Program-made: the position numbers and the translations under genes
Notes under the pieces: model-generated
What the model was told of the DNA's origin: nothing
The model's database searches: none
Seen by the model: only the letters and a program-made list of their open reading frames with translations
DNA from: CAYVZU01 sp964455935
Lineage (GTDB): Bacteria; Fibrobacterota; CAYVZU01
Reading direction: 5' to 3'
NCBI GenBank assembly: GCA_964455935.1
Contig: CAYVZU010000057.1
Coordinates: 1-23,576 of the forward strand
DNA length: 23,576 nt
Shown here: positions 1-8,142 of the stretch, one piece after another
How positions within the stretch are numbered: the first letter of the stretch is position 1
Layout of the letters: each line of letters starts with the position of its first letter

Positions 1-680
1 TAAATATTAAATATCCATGCGAGCAATTTCCGATTCCGAATCACATATACCCAATTACATAGAAGTTTCTGAAATATCCTTTCCGAAACACCTAAATCGT
101 GATTAAGATATTCCAACCTCTCTATGGATAAGAATGGTGAAAGCGTTTCCACAAGCAGTTTTGTATTAAAATGTTGATAATGCTTTCTTGTAAGTTTCAC
201 GTTTTTTGAGGGCACACTGATAATTATCTTGCCAGAATTACTTAAGAAACCGCAGACAGCATCCATGAAATCCCGCATATTTTCTGGGGCAATGTGTTCA
301 AGCACTTCGATCAATGTTATTATATCAAACTTCTCCAGCAAAACAGCTTTTGCCTTGATGTCCCCGGAAATCCAAGTTACTTCGGGAGCCATTGCACGGG
401 CAAATGCAATTGCCCGTTCGGAATGATCAATCCCGACAATCCTTTTTCGCTGCCCCAATCTGCTAATTTCAAACAGAAAGCGACCATCACCACAGCCGAT
501 ATCAAGTATAGAATTGAATCCCATTTCCTTGACCTTGTCAATTACATGGTGGATGTAGGACATATACTCATATCCCCATGACATATGTCGCGATTGACAA
601 AATTTCTTTCCATCCCAATCGGGAACATAATGGTAAGGAAACCAATATTCCGTATCCTGCAATAATCCCTTTTGGTCCAT
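1..680 (-). CDS. Class I SAM-dependent methyltransferase, 3' end cut by window edge
   Basis: 226 codons are visible and the frame is still open at the window edge, so the C-terminus is missing. The ATG at 680-678 is preceded by an AAGGA ribosome binding site (691-687) and an in-frame TAA (692-690), which fixes the start. Translation shows the Rossmann SAM-binding motif I ILDIGCGDGRF (residues 58-68), an acidic end of strand beta2 (VGID, 82-85), and VLEHI (126-130), which is typical of UbiE/Methyltransf_11/23-type enzymes. The protein probably methylates a sugar or lipid-linked glycan intermediate, because it is the last visible gene of a polysaccharide operon and follows a GT-D glycosyltransferase by 32 bases. 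The substrate cannot be read from the sequence. It differs from the other methyltransferase in the operon (2538-3281), so two distinct methylations are possible. Confidence 0.88.
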   Translation of the reverse strand, partial: MDQKGLLQDTEYWFPYHYVPDWDGKKFCQSRHMSWGYEYMSYIHHVIDKVKEMGFNSILDIGCGDGRFLFEISRLGQRKRIVGIDHSERAIAFARAMAPEVTWISGDIKAKAVLLEKFDIITLIEVLEHIAPENMRDFMDAVCGFLSNSGKIIISVPSKNVKLTRKHYQHFNTKLLVETLSPFLSIERLEYLNHDLGVSERIFQKLLCNWVYVIRNRKLLAWIFNI

Positions 681-712
681 TCCCAATCCTTAAAATAAGA
701 AGCCAATGAAGA

Positions 713-1495
713 TCATTTAACAGTTTTCCTTTTCCACTCGCGAACAAGCCCATAGAACTTATAATCGAAATAATGGCCCATATCATATGAAATTAGTCCT
801 CTTTGCGAAAGCCAAAACACAATTGGTTTTCCAGCGGGGCCAGCCGAGACGAGGACACGTGTTTCGGCCAAGCCAAACGCTTTTGCACTCTTGAACGCAT
901 TCTGCATGTATTCACCTGCTCTGCCGTATGCGCCACATGGCAGCACAGGAATGAAATGGCAATCTATGCCGGGATATTTTGCGGCAAAATCAATAAAGTA
1001 TTTATAGTTATTATGCATAAGAATCACGTGCTTCGAATTAACCCATAGTTTTTCAATTTCGGAATTGGCTAAACTGGTTTCCTCTCTAAAGATGAAAGCA
1101 TCGGCGTACTTAACCTTTCCTTTTGGAAAGAATAAATTGCAGGCGTATCTTGTTGGGTGCCATTGGTGCCGTTTTCCTGTTTCCTGCAACTTATGCCCTG
1201 TCATCCGCAAATATTTTGTGGGTAATGCAAGCATGTAACGCGAATCCACGCCATACGATTTCACAATCATTCGGTAATATTGCATTAGAGAAAGAGAATT
1301 GCTTTGAAATGCGAGACTCCTACCTAGAAGTATGGAAGTCTCTCCGTCCCCCCACCGAATCAAACTCTTTCCGGTGCTCAGTAAATGCTCAATTGTTTCT
1401 TCCTCACCAATTATGCATTCGGCAGGAATAATTGCCCCTTGCAGGGATAATCCCTTCATCAATACCTTGTGCACAGCATATATGAGACTTTTCAT
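713..1495 (-). CDS. GT-D fold glycosyltransferase (DUF1792-like)
   Basis: 260 aa. The protein has the pattern I associate with the GT-D fold family (DUF1792, the C-terminal domain of streptococcal adhesin glycosyltransferases). Near the N-terminus it has SLIRWGDGE (44-52), matching the family's nucleotide-sugar-binding R-F/W-G-D-G-E motif. Near the C-terminus it has VSAGPAGKPIVFWLSQRG followed by DMGHYFDYKF (238-247), matching the usual LGPTA...DiGHiDiEY block. There is no signal peptide or membrane segment, so it should act in the cytoplasm on a lipid-linked acceptor. Its ATG overlaps the stop of the upstream glycosyltransferase gene in an ATGA arrangement (1492-1495), suggesting translational coupling. 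The donor sugar is unknown. The family call rests on motif recall and is fairly secure; the acceptor role is inferred from the operon. Confidence 0.8.
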   Translation of the reverse strand: MKSLIYAVHKVLMKGLSLQGAIIPAECIIGEEETIEHLLSTGKSLIRWGDGETSILLGRSLAFQSNSLSLMQYYRMIVKSYGVDSRYMLALPTKYLRMTGHKLQETGKRHQWHPTRYACNLFFPKGKVKYADAFIFREETSLANSEIEKLWVNSKHVILMHNNYKYFIDFAAKYPGIDCHFIPVLPCGAYGRAGEYMQNAFKSAKAFGLAETRVLVSAGPAGKPIVFWLSQRGLISYDMGHYFDYKFYGLVREWKRKTVK

Positions 1496-2526
1496 TTGGC
1501 GGTCAGGATTGCGATTCTTCTCAACGCACGAAAAGCATATTTTTTTGCAGTCCTCTTTAAACCGGATTGTTTCCTATTCTTTTGTTCCATATTGACTAAT
1601 TCGATTAGATTATCATGATCTAAGCCCAGTCCAATTGCCTCCTTCCAAAGCAGGTCCTTTTGGTTTGAAAGGAAATGTTTCGCGGTTTCGCATCCGGGAT
1701 GTTCATCCCTTTTCCGGCCCTCATAACATAGAAATTTGCAAAGTGATAGTCCGGAACGTGAGTCTTCTTGCTGCAATCGTATTCTGAGTGACTCATCCAC
1801 GAGTGAACATGCCTTTTTGGGTTCTTTACGCCCGATCCTGGTTTTGTATACAACATCCTCCAAATCGGAAATCGGCTGTAATCCCATTTCCGCGTATACC
1901 AAAGACATCAACTCCTCGCTCATAAGCATTTTATAGGGCGCCAATGCCCTTATCTTCTCCATAAAACGATGCACCACTTCCCGGAATACAGACCCATTAA
2001 GCATGAACAAACCCGCGTTAACCCGGAAATTCGGCCATACAGCAATGGGTTTCTTAGCAGTTTTTTCATAGAATTTGATCGTGAGCATTCCAATATCACT
2101 GCGTGGAACTGATTTCAGAGGCAATTTGTACTCATTCGGGTTTACCGGTGTTATTTTGTGTGCCCAACATTTTCCTGCAAATCTGTCAAAAAGCGCGGCG
2201 GGATTCCGTTTCCAAATCACATCCGAATCGCAAACGACAAGATCTCTGTGCTTGTGCTTTGAAAAGGCTGCGGACTCTATGTACTTCTCTAATACAAAAG
2301 GCTTGTATGCCATCATAGGATAATCGCCCGGATCACCCTTGATAACATGACAATCTCGTATGCCTGAAACCTTATCCAGTACCAGCTGCCTTTCTTCTGA
2401 AGTGGATGCGATGACCTCGATTTCACTATATCCTGTCTTTTGCAGAGACCGAATAGACCAGATTGCATAAACAAGGTGTTCCCGTCCAGTGAAGCAGTAA
2501 AGAACTGTGGGCAACTGACTATTCAT
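1492..2526 (-). CDS. GT-A fold glycosyltransferase (nucleotide-diphospho-sugar transferase, GT8-like)
   Basis: 344 aa. The N-terminal part resembles GT-A enzymes that start with a short beta strand and a hypervariable loop (TVLYCFTGREHLVYA, 7-21). A metal-binding DxD-type motif, LVVCDSDVIW, has its DSD at 100-102. Further on, VNAGLFML (about 168-175) matches the N-x-G-x-F-x-L segment of GT8 and related transferases. The last 100 residues are basic and carry no recognisable domain. The ATG at 2526 has a strong AGGAGG-type ribosome binding site just upstream. The gene is 11 bases from the preceding methyltransferase and overlaps the next gene by 4 bases, so it is firmly in the operon. It probably adds a sugar to the lipid-linked repeat unit. 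The exact GT family is not certain. Confidence 0.75.
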   Translation of the reverse strand: MNSQLPTVLYCFTGREHLVYAIWSIRSLQKTGYSEIEVIASTSEERQLVLDKVSGIRDCHVIKGDPGDYPMMAYKPFVLEKYIESAAFSKHKHRDLVVCDSDVIWKRNPAALFDRFAGKCWAHKITPVNPNEYKLPLKSVPRSDIGMLTIKFYEKTAKKPIAVWPNFRVNAGLFMLNGSVFREVVHRFMEKIRALAPYKMLMSEELMSLVYAEMGLQPISDLEDVVYKTRIGRKEPKKACSLVDESLRIRLQQEDSRSGLSLCKFLCYEGRKRDEHPGCETAKHFLSNQKDLLWKEAIGLGLDHDNLIELVNMEQKNRKQSGLKRTAKKYAFRALRRIAILTAK

Positions 2527-2537
2527 CCTTTTGCCTC

Positions 2538-3281
2538 CTAAGTGCCTTCCTTGGAATCTTCCACATCCAGTCCGTTCTTTATTCCTAACAATAAGCCAAG
2601 CTTTATGCGGATACGCTCCATGGGCTCATTGAAAATGCGGTACTTGCGCAAATTACCCATAGTTTGAACGGCTTTCATTTTGTCATTGCTATCGGCTTTG
2701 GCTTTCCACTTTATAAGGAAACTCATTCCTTTCCAGGGAAGATGAATCTTTGACTTGATCAGGACTTCGTGCCCCATAGTCCTTAAAACATTTTCCACCT
2801 CGTTAAAACTATACGGCTTATCTATATATTCACCAAAATTGTTCGTATCGAAATCGCCGATAATATCAAACACGCTGTAGGAACCAACCTTCGAAACACG
2901 CGAAACTTCCTGAAAGAATTTGCGGAGGTCAAACGAGTGATCAAGTGTATTGCAATATGAAAATTCAAAAGTATTATCCGAATAGTCCATCCTATTGAAA
3001 TCGCCATAAACCACCAGATCCGAACCCGTAACGTAATTTCCAATATCAATGCCAAATGCCTTTGTATGGCCAAGGTCCCTCAATGCTCTTACTTCAGTGC
3101 CAAGCCGTGCGCCAAGACAGAGGATCGCCTCGCCAATGAAAGGTGCATAACAGGCAAAGCGAAGTCTAAATACTCGATAATCCAGATTTGATCTGTATAC
3201 TGCATACCCAGCTTTTGATTCCTTTTTTCCTTTTTGGTGCGCCAGGTATTCATCATAGGAGTAGTTCTTAACCTTTTGCAT
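2538..3281 (-). CDS. Class I SAM-dependent methyltransferase
   Basis: 247 aa. The SAM-binding motif I is present in a slightly divergent form, ILCLGARLGTEV (53-64), followed by FGIDI (76-80) at the end of beta2. The segment DFNRMDYSDNTFEFSYC (94-110) matches the beta4 acidic patch of Methyltransf_11-type enzymes, where the usual VLEHV is replaced by TLDHSF. No membrane helix is evident. The ATG has a GAGGT ribosome binding site about 5 bases upstream. It lies 13 bases after the ABC flippase and 11 bases before a glycosyltransferase gene. A role in O- or N-methylation of a glycan residue, or of the growing chain end, is inferred from context only. Confidence 0.78.
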   Translation of the reverse strand: MQKVKNYSYDEYLAHQKGKKESKAGYAVYRSNLDYRVFRLRFACYAPFIGEAILCLGARLGTEVRALRDLGHTKAFGIDIGNYVTGSDLVVYGDFNRMDYSDNTFEFSYCNTLDHSFDLRKFFQEVSRVSKVGSYSVFDIIGDFDTNNFGEYIDKPYSFNEVENVLRTMGHEVLIKSKIHLPWKGMSFLIKWKAKADSNDKMKAVQTMGNLRKYRIFNEPMERIRIKLGLLLGIKNGLDVEDSKEGT

Positions 3282-3294
3282 ATGACCTCGTAAC

Positions 3295-5010
3295 TTAATG
3301 ATTTATCTTCTTTTCAAGGTTCAGGATTCCATTTTCCAAACGATATACCCTACTGCAATCTCTTATGGCTTCAAGCCTATGAGTGACAATTACCAAAGTC
3401 TTTCCGGCGCTAATTTCCACAATTTCCTTCATGATCTCTTGCTCTGTCTCCTGATCTAGAGCAGATGTACCTTCGTCCATTACAATAATTTCTGGGTCCA
3501 GGTACAAAGCGCGAGCAATTGCAATTCTCTGCTTTTGCCCTCCGCTTACCATGACTCCGCCTTCGCCAACAATAGTTTTTAAACCATTTCTTGCATCTAG
3601 AAATTCCGCAATCCGGCATTTCTGAAGAACTTTCTTTAGCTTTTCTTCATCATATTCTCTTCCGAAGACGATGTTATCCGCAACGGTCCCATCAAAAAGA
3701 TAGATATTCTGCGGAATAAGACCGAATTTCTTGCGCCAAGTACCTAAATTGTTTCTGGTTATGGGCTCACCATCTATCAGAATTTTACCTTTTTCTGGCT
3801 CAAGAATTCCGGTGAGCACCTCTAAAATGGTACTCTTACCAGCTCCACTATCACCCACGATCGCTATTTTTTCCCCTTTATGGATTTGCAAATTTATGGC
3901 TGCAAGGACCACGCGATTATCAAAAGAGAGGCGTATATCTTCGAGTTGAATCTTTTCCGTAAAGCACAGATCGGCGGTACCTGCAATTTCTTTCTGCCTG
4001 GATAGATCGCGAAAGATAATATCAAGACTCTTGTGACTGAAAACTATGTGGTTAATATTGGTGATTAAATGATTAAGGGATGGTAGAAGCTTATAGAATC
4101 CCATTGCAAATACGGATACGGTACCCAAAACGGCAGATGGAGTTGCATATCTATAATAGGAAAATGCAACAATTCCTGCTAGAGCAGCGACACCTACAGT
4201 CTCCAGGGCGTAATTTGGGCACTTTGTTAGAACCGAGCTGGTCACAGATGATTTCGCAAAGCCCTTTGTTGCACTACCAATACGGTTTGTTGCATCCCAA
4301 GACATACCCATTAGCTTAATAATTTTGAAATTCCCGAATGTCTCAACCAGCCCTTTGTAGAGCGTCTGCTGATGAATATGCCTTTCTTCTCCGCTGCGGG
4401 CTATTACTGGAGAAACAATCTTCATCACAATAATGAAAAGGCAAAACAACAATCCAGAAAGCACCAGTGTGACTCTCCAATTCACCAATATAAGGAGAGT
4501 GGAAATGAAAAAGAGCATGAATAAGCCCGAGAGGACCTGTATTAAAGATGAAAAAGTGGCCGAAAGCAGTTTTGCCTCTGTTGTGATTGATTTTGACAGG
4601 TCACCCGAGTTTTGCATTATGAACGCTCTGTAGGGTAGCGAAACATATTGTTCGAACAAGGAATATGCGAACTGGTGGTATCTTCCCAACCCAAATGCAG
4701 CAATTGCGTACTGATGGAGGATGTTGAGAATATTTTTTACCAGGAAAAGAATCACTATACAAATGCCCGAAAATATTACGAAATCGTTTACTGAGCGGAA
4801 CTGGAATCGGGCATAAATTAACTGGATATATTTATCCTTCAAGGCCTTCTCCGAATCACTGGCAAGGGATACAAATGGAAGGACGGAGGCAATTGAAATT
4901 GTTTCGAATACGCTCATAATTACGCTGAAGGCCACAAGAAGAGCGAGTAATATCCGATCCTTCTTAGGAATTACAAATATCAGTTTCCTAACAAAATTGA
5001 CTATAACCAT
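3295..5010 (-). CDS. ABC transporter, fused permease-ATPase (MsbA/PglK-like glycolipid flippase)
   Basis: 571 aa, the usual size of a half-transporter of the ABC exporter type. The N-terminal half has about six hydrophobic segments (roughly 20-45, 75-95, 155-175, 180-200, 270-290 and 295-315). The nucleotide-binding domain carries Walker A GDSGAGKST (386-394), a Q-loop near LIPQNIYLFDG, the signature VSGGQKQR (488-495), Walker B IIVMDE (508-513) and the H-loop THR (543-545). The D-loop region reads DEGTSALD, with Gly replacing the usual Ala. It should work as a homodimer in the inner membrane, flipping a lipid-linked oligosaccharide as PglK does. No Wzx-type flippase is visible in the operon, which supports this reading. 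MsbA-type lipid A transport is a less likely alternative, given the surrounding glycosyltransferases. Confidence 0.9.
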   Translation of the reverse strand: MVIVNFVRKLIFVIPKKDRILLALLVAFSVIMSVFETISIASVLPFVSLASDSEKALKDKYIQLIYARFQFRSVNDFVIFSGICIVILFLVKNILNILHQYAIAAFGLGRYHQFAYSLFEQYVSLPYRAFIMQNSGDLSKSITTEAKLLSATFSSLIQVLSGLFMLFFISTLLILVNWRVTLVLSGLLFCLFIIVMKIVSPVIARSGEERHIHQQTLYKGLVETFGNFKIIKLMGMSWDATNRIGSATKGFAKSSVTSSVLTKCPNYALETVGVAALAGIVAFSYYRYATPSAVLGTVSVFAMGFYKLLPSLNHLITNINHIVFSHKSLDIIFRDLSRQKEIAGTADLCFTEKIQLEDIRLSFDNRVVLAAINLQIHKGEKIAIVGDSGAGKSTILEVLTGILEPEKGKILIDGEPITRNNLGTWRKKFGLIPQNIYLFDGTVADNIVFGREYDEEKLKKVLQKCRIAEFLDARNGLKTIVGEGGVMVSGGQKQRIAIARALYLDPEIIVMDEGTSALDQETEQEIMKEIVEISAGKTLVIVTHRLEAIRDCSRVYRLENGILNLEKKINH

Positions 5011-5067
5011 GATCGCTCTTTGCTGCGCAATGAAACCCCATTTATGGATAAATGGTTGTTAACGAAG

Positions 5068-6261
5068 CTAAGTCGTTAGAACTCTCTGTTGAATACGGGA
5101 AGGATTTTCAATGTCCCAATTAACAATCCTGCAGATACTTNNNNNNNNNNGGAACCAGCTAATTATCTGTAACAATTGAATCCTATGGCGCACACCATTT
5201 GTAAAATCCAGAAGGGATGAAGCAAACCAAATTACGGCAAAGGTGATTATGGTCAGCCGGGCGGACCGGTTTTTCCATAAAGAATGAACAGCAAAAGGCA
5301 ACAACGAAAGCATTGCTAAATTCCAAATTGAGGGTATTAGAAGAAAGGAATATTCCGGGGAAATTGACCAAGGCCGCGGTGTAATAAGAAATCTTATTAT
5401 TCTCAAAGGATAACCATTTAGATCAATTATTGAATATAGGAACCCAATTTGCCCAAAATCCCCAAAGAAAGGGAAAAGCACAAATAACATTGAAAAAGCC
5501 AATACAATCTTTTGGCGCATACTGAGGAATGATGAATAAAGAGCAAATGAAATAATAATTAGAAAAATTAGGTAAAATCGTATCCACCCGATCAAAATAA
5601 ATATCAGCAGCAACCATACTGTATTCCTGATTGTGAATCTTTGCGATAATTTTACCATATTCAACAGCGAAGCGGAAAGCAACGCCATTACCAAAAGATC
5701 TTTCAAATTGGCAACAGACGACCACGCGAGAATTTCCGGATGTAGAAGAAAGAACACTAAAAATGCCTTGGCGTACGTACTGGAAAATCCGGCCATCCTA
5801 ACCAGCCGCATGCAAAGTAGACCGGTTATTGATGTAAGTACTACATTCACGAAAACGGCCACGTAGTACGATTTCCCCCATACGGCCATTAAGACAGCAT
5901 TCCACCAGATGTAAAGAAAATGGCGCCCGCCGGCGGAAGACGACAACCTATCTATCCCTGCTTTTGAGAAGATTAAACCCAGAGGATTTCCCTGCAAATC
6001 TGCAATAGTCTCCCCTTCAGAAAAGAACAACATGTCATCTTCAAATGTCCAAGATCCATCAAAATAGAATGCGAAATATACGAAGGGGATGGAAACCTTA
6101 AGGAAGGAAACAAATAATGAGGTAGGTATTCCCAGATCCGTTCGAATAATAAGGAAAACAGAAATAAAAACAGCAAAGGCGATTTCCAGCAAGTTTGCAG
6201 AGAGCCCCTCAGGTGCGAATTGCAAAATCTTCTCCACGAATTGGGGTATAGTTACCCCCAA
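5068..6261 (-). CDS. Polytopic membrane protein, possible polysaccharide polymerase or GT-C transferase; interrupted by assembly gap
   Basis: About 390 aa with some nine to ten hydrophobic segments across the length. A large extracytoplasmic loop after the second segment is rich in Asp, Glu and Ser, and a WSSVANLKDLLV segment follows a transmembrane helix. I cannot assign a family with confidence. In a locus with a Wzz-type regulator but no other Wzy candidate, a repeat-unit polymerase is the best guess; an EpsG-like or GT-C protein is equally possible. Two ends are insecure. The first codon of the longest frame is a TTG at 6261 inside the preceding gene (53-base overlap), and internal GTG (codon 9) or TTG (codons 13 and 24) starts are possible. 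Near the C-terminus ten Ns interrupt the gene, so the downstream frame (ending at 5068) is not established. Confidence 0.65.
   Translation of the reverse strand: MGVTIPQFVEKILQFAPEGLSANLLEIAFAVFISVFLIIRTDLGIPTSLFVSFLKVSIPFVYFAFYFDGSWTFEDDMLFFSEGETIADLQGNPLGLIFSKAGIDRLSSSAGGRHFLYIWWNAVLMAVWGKSYYVAVFVNVVLTSITGLLCMRLVRMAGFSSTYAKAFLVFFLLHPEILAWSSVANLKDLLVMALLSASLLNMVKLSQRFTIRNTVWLLLIFILIGWIRFYLIFLIIISFALYSSFLSMRQKIVLAFSMLFVLFPFFGDFGQIGFLYSIIDLNGYPLRIIRFLITPRPWSISPEYSFLLIPSIWNLAMLSLLPFAVHSLWKNRSARLTIITFAVIWFASSLLDFTNGVRHRIQLLQIISWFXXXXSICRIVNWDIENPSRIQQRVLTT
5141..5150. other. Assembly gap (10 Ns)
   Basis: Ten consecutive undetermined bases lie inside the 3' part of the polytopic membrane protein gene. 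A round number of Ns usually marks a scaffold join of unknown true length. The sequence on both sides has the same AT-rich composition and the flanking genes continue the same operon, so a short gap is likely. Reading frame across it cannot be trusted. Confidence 0.98.
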
Positions 6262-7039
6262 GAACTCGTCTTTTCCATTTCATAAGACCAAAGGGGATAA
6301 AAGCTGCAGCCAGTTGATAGAATAGCGAGTTGATGATTTTTAAACGCGAACAATTGCCCTGCAACCGCCTATACCTCCAACGGATTTTTGCGGTATCATA
6401 ACACTGCAAAATTCGTTTTCGGCGCGACAGGCATCCCGGATGTATAGAGCGCACCACAAAAGGTTCTTGGATGCATTTTATTTCTCCAATTTTGCAAAGC
6501 CTGAACCAAAGATCGAGATCCTGGGAGCTTCTAAGCGATACATCGTACCCACCCGCAGCAATATAAGCATCCTTTTTAAACATTGCCGAAGTATGCGGTA
6601 TTGGGTTCTGATTAAAAAGTTCAAGAGGTATGTTAGAGACAACTTTCTTTCTATACGAAATGCCACATCTCGTTTCTATTGACTCAGTACCCAGCAGAAC
6701 TAATTTGGGATTTTTCTGGAATTCCAGCACCTGTTTTTCCAATCTACCCGGCAAGGAAAGATCGTCTGCATCCTGTCTGCCAATCAGTACCCCTTTTGCT
6801 CCACTGCAACCATGGGCCAAATTAATTGCAAGTCCTCTTCTTACCACATTGCTGACAACCCGTATTCTTCGATCCTCTTTTGCAAAGGAATGCAATATTT
6901 GCGCAGTTTTATCCTTTGAGGCATCATTGAAAATTATAAATTCAAAATCTGTATAGGATTGCGAAAGAATTGATGTAATGGAGCAAGCGACACTTCGCTC
7001 ACCATTAAGTACGGACATTACAATAGAGAGCAAAGGCAC
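6209..7039 (-). CDS. Family 2 glycosyltransferase
   Basis: 276 aa. This is a standard GT-A/GT2 layout: LLSIVMSVLNGERSV (3-17) at the nucleotide-binding start, SILSQSYTDFEFIIFNDAS (23-41) with the uridine-binding Asp, the DxD motif in GRQDADD (87-93), and a downstream SSQDLDLWFRL block that usually carries the ED/QD catalytic base region. No transmembrane segment is apparent, so it is probably a peripheral cytoplasmic enzyme. The start is a GTG at 7039, because the next ATG would delete the first beta strand; a GGGA site precedes it. It begins 15 bases after the Wzz gene and its last 53 bases overlap the longest frame of the membrane protein gene. It probably transfers an early sugar of the repeat unit; the donor is unknown. 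Confidence 0.88.
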   Translation of the reverse strand: MPLLSIVMSVLNGERSVACSITSILSQSYTDFEFIIFNDASKDKTAQILHSFAKEDRRIRVVSNVVRRGLAINLAHGCSGAKGVLIGRQDADDLSLPGRLEKQVLEFQKNPKLVLLGTESIETRCGISYRKKVVSNIPLELFNQNPIPHTSAMFKKDAYIAAGGYDVSLRSSQDLDLWFRLCKIGEIKCIQEPFVVRSIHPGCLSRRKRILQCYDTAKIRWRYRRLQGNCSRLKIINSLFYQLAAAFIPFGLMKWKRRVLGGNYTPIRGEDFAIRT

Positions 7040-7054
7040 AAATATTTCCCGAAT

Positions 7055-8053
7055 TTACTTCTGTCTATCGTGACCTATGAAACTAAGCCCAAAATTTGCT
7101 TGCAACCAACGAAGGCAAAACAATATAAGAAAACTCATAAGAAAACCGACAAATAGCCCTATTCCCAAAATTTTCTTTCTTTGCGGGCTAAAACGAAAAA
7201 GGGGTTCTTCGGGGTGCAAAACAACCTCAATCACCGGTTGGTCATTCTTCTCGTCAATCCTGGCAAATTCATATTGCATTCTAAGTTGCTTAAATATTTC
7301 CCCATTGATTTCCACATCCCGGATAAGTCGTTCCTGGGCCACCTGCAGTTTGGGCGCAGAAATGGATGAATTCTTTTCCCTAAACCTAGAAAGTTCATTC
7401 TCTGCAATTTTCAATCCACTCTCAATTTCATCAAGCCGTTGTTCTATAAAAATCCGCTTTTCGCGGGCTTGTGAACGTAAGTTGCTTTTCATGTGCTCAT
7501 CAAGGAGTAAAAGCACGCGCTCATTCAGCTGAAGCGACAGGCTTGGACTTGGCGCAAAAGTACTTAACGTAAGGAAATTTGTATTCTTGTCATTGGCAAC
7601 ACGTATCATTCGGTTTCGCAATTGATTAATCACTACAAGCTGCATTGATTGCCCAATAGCAGCGCTTCCCACGTGTTTTCCGCAAATAATTTCTTCCATC
7701 GTTAAGGAGTCGCCCAAGTAGAACCACCTCGTGGCAGTAATCTTCCGAAGAAATCCTATGTCATTGGTAATTGTAGATAGATAAATACCTGGATCGACAA
7801 TATCATGCTTTGGTATTTGAATTCCAGCCATGGCAGCAAGTCCCGCCAATTGCACGCTTTTGCTCCCACCTGATGTCCTAGATACCAAAATGGAGGTGCA
7901 TTGATAAACTGCTGGCGAGGTAAAGGCTACAATAAGGGCAATCAAGATGGATAAAACAAAGGCGATAATAAAAACAAATTTGCCTTCCCAAATTAAAATT
8001 GCGAAGTCGCGAAAAGAGAATTCTTTGGATTTCTTCTCAATTTCCAAATTCAT
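7055..8053 (-). CDS. Wzz/chain-length determinant family protein (polysaccharide co-polymerase)
   Basis: 332 aa with the two-transmembrane layout of polysaccharide co-polymerases. The first segment is at about 24-46, a periplasmic domain of some 250 residues follows with a coiled-coil-prone stretch at about 190-250, and the second segment is at about 294-314. PEEPLFRFSPQRKK just before TM2 matches the proline-containing pre-TM2 motif of Wzz. There is no C-terminal BY-kinase domain, so it is a PCP-1-like or kinase-less PCP-2 form. In the inner membrane it should set chain length and link synthesis to the OPX channel encoded 89 bases upstream. The ATG has an AGAAGAAG purine tract as ribosome binding site. 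Base composition is AT-rich, unlike the OPX gene beside it. Confidence 0.88.
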   Translation of the reverse strand: MNLEIEKKSKEFSFRDFAILIWEGKFVFIIAFVLSILIALIVAFTSPAVYQCTSILVSRTSGGSKSVQLAGLAAMAGIQIPKHDIVDPGIYLSTITNDIGFLRKITATRWFYLGDSLTMEEIICGKHVGSAAIGQSMQLVVINQLRNRMIRVANDKNTNFLTLSTFAPSPSLSLQLNERVLLLLDEHMKSNLRSQAREKRIFIEQRLDEIESGLKIAENELSRFREKNSSISAPKLQVAQERLIRDVEINGEIFKQLRMQYEFARIDEKNDQPVIEVVLHPEEPLFRFSPQRKKILGIGLFVGFLMSFLILFCLRWLQANFGLSFIGHDRQK

Positions 8054-8142
8054 TGTGAATTCTTCTTCTGCTTATTCCAATACTGCCGAGACCTGTGCGA
8101 GTGTTCGTTGGCTGGGCTTCCAAAGACAATAAGAGATCTACA

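Noticed and set aside
568..786. 72-codon minus-strand frame between the two leftmost genes
   Set aside because: It overlaps both real genes in a different frame; the methyltransferase frame with its ATG at 680 explains the sequence better.
5011..5067. Terminator or promoter between the membrane protein and the ABC flippase
   Set aside because: The gap is short, shows no clear hairpin or -35/-10 pair, and the gene order indicates continuous transcription.
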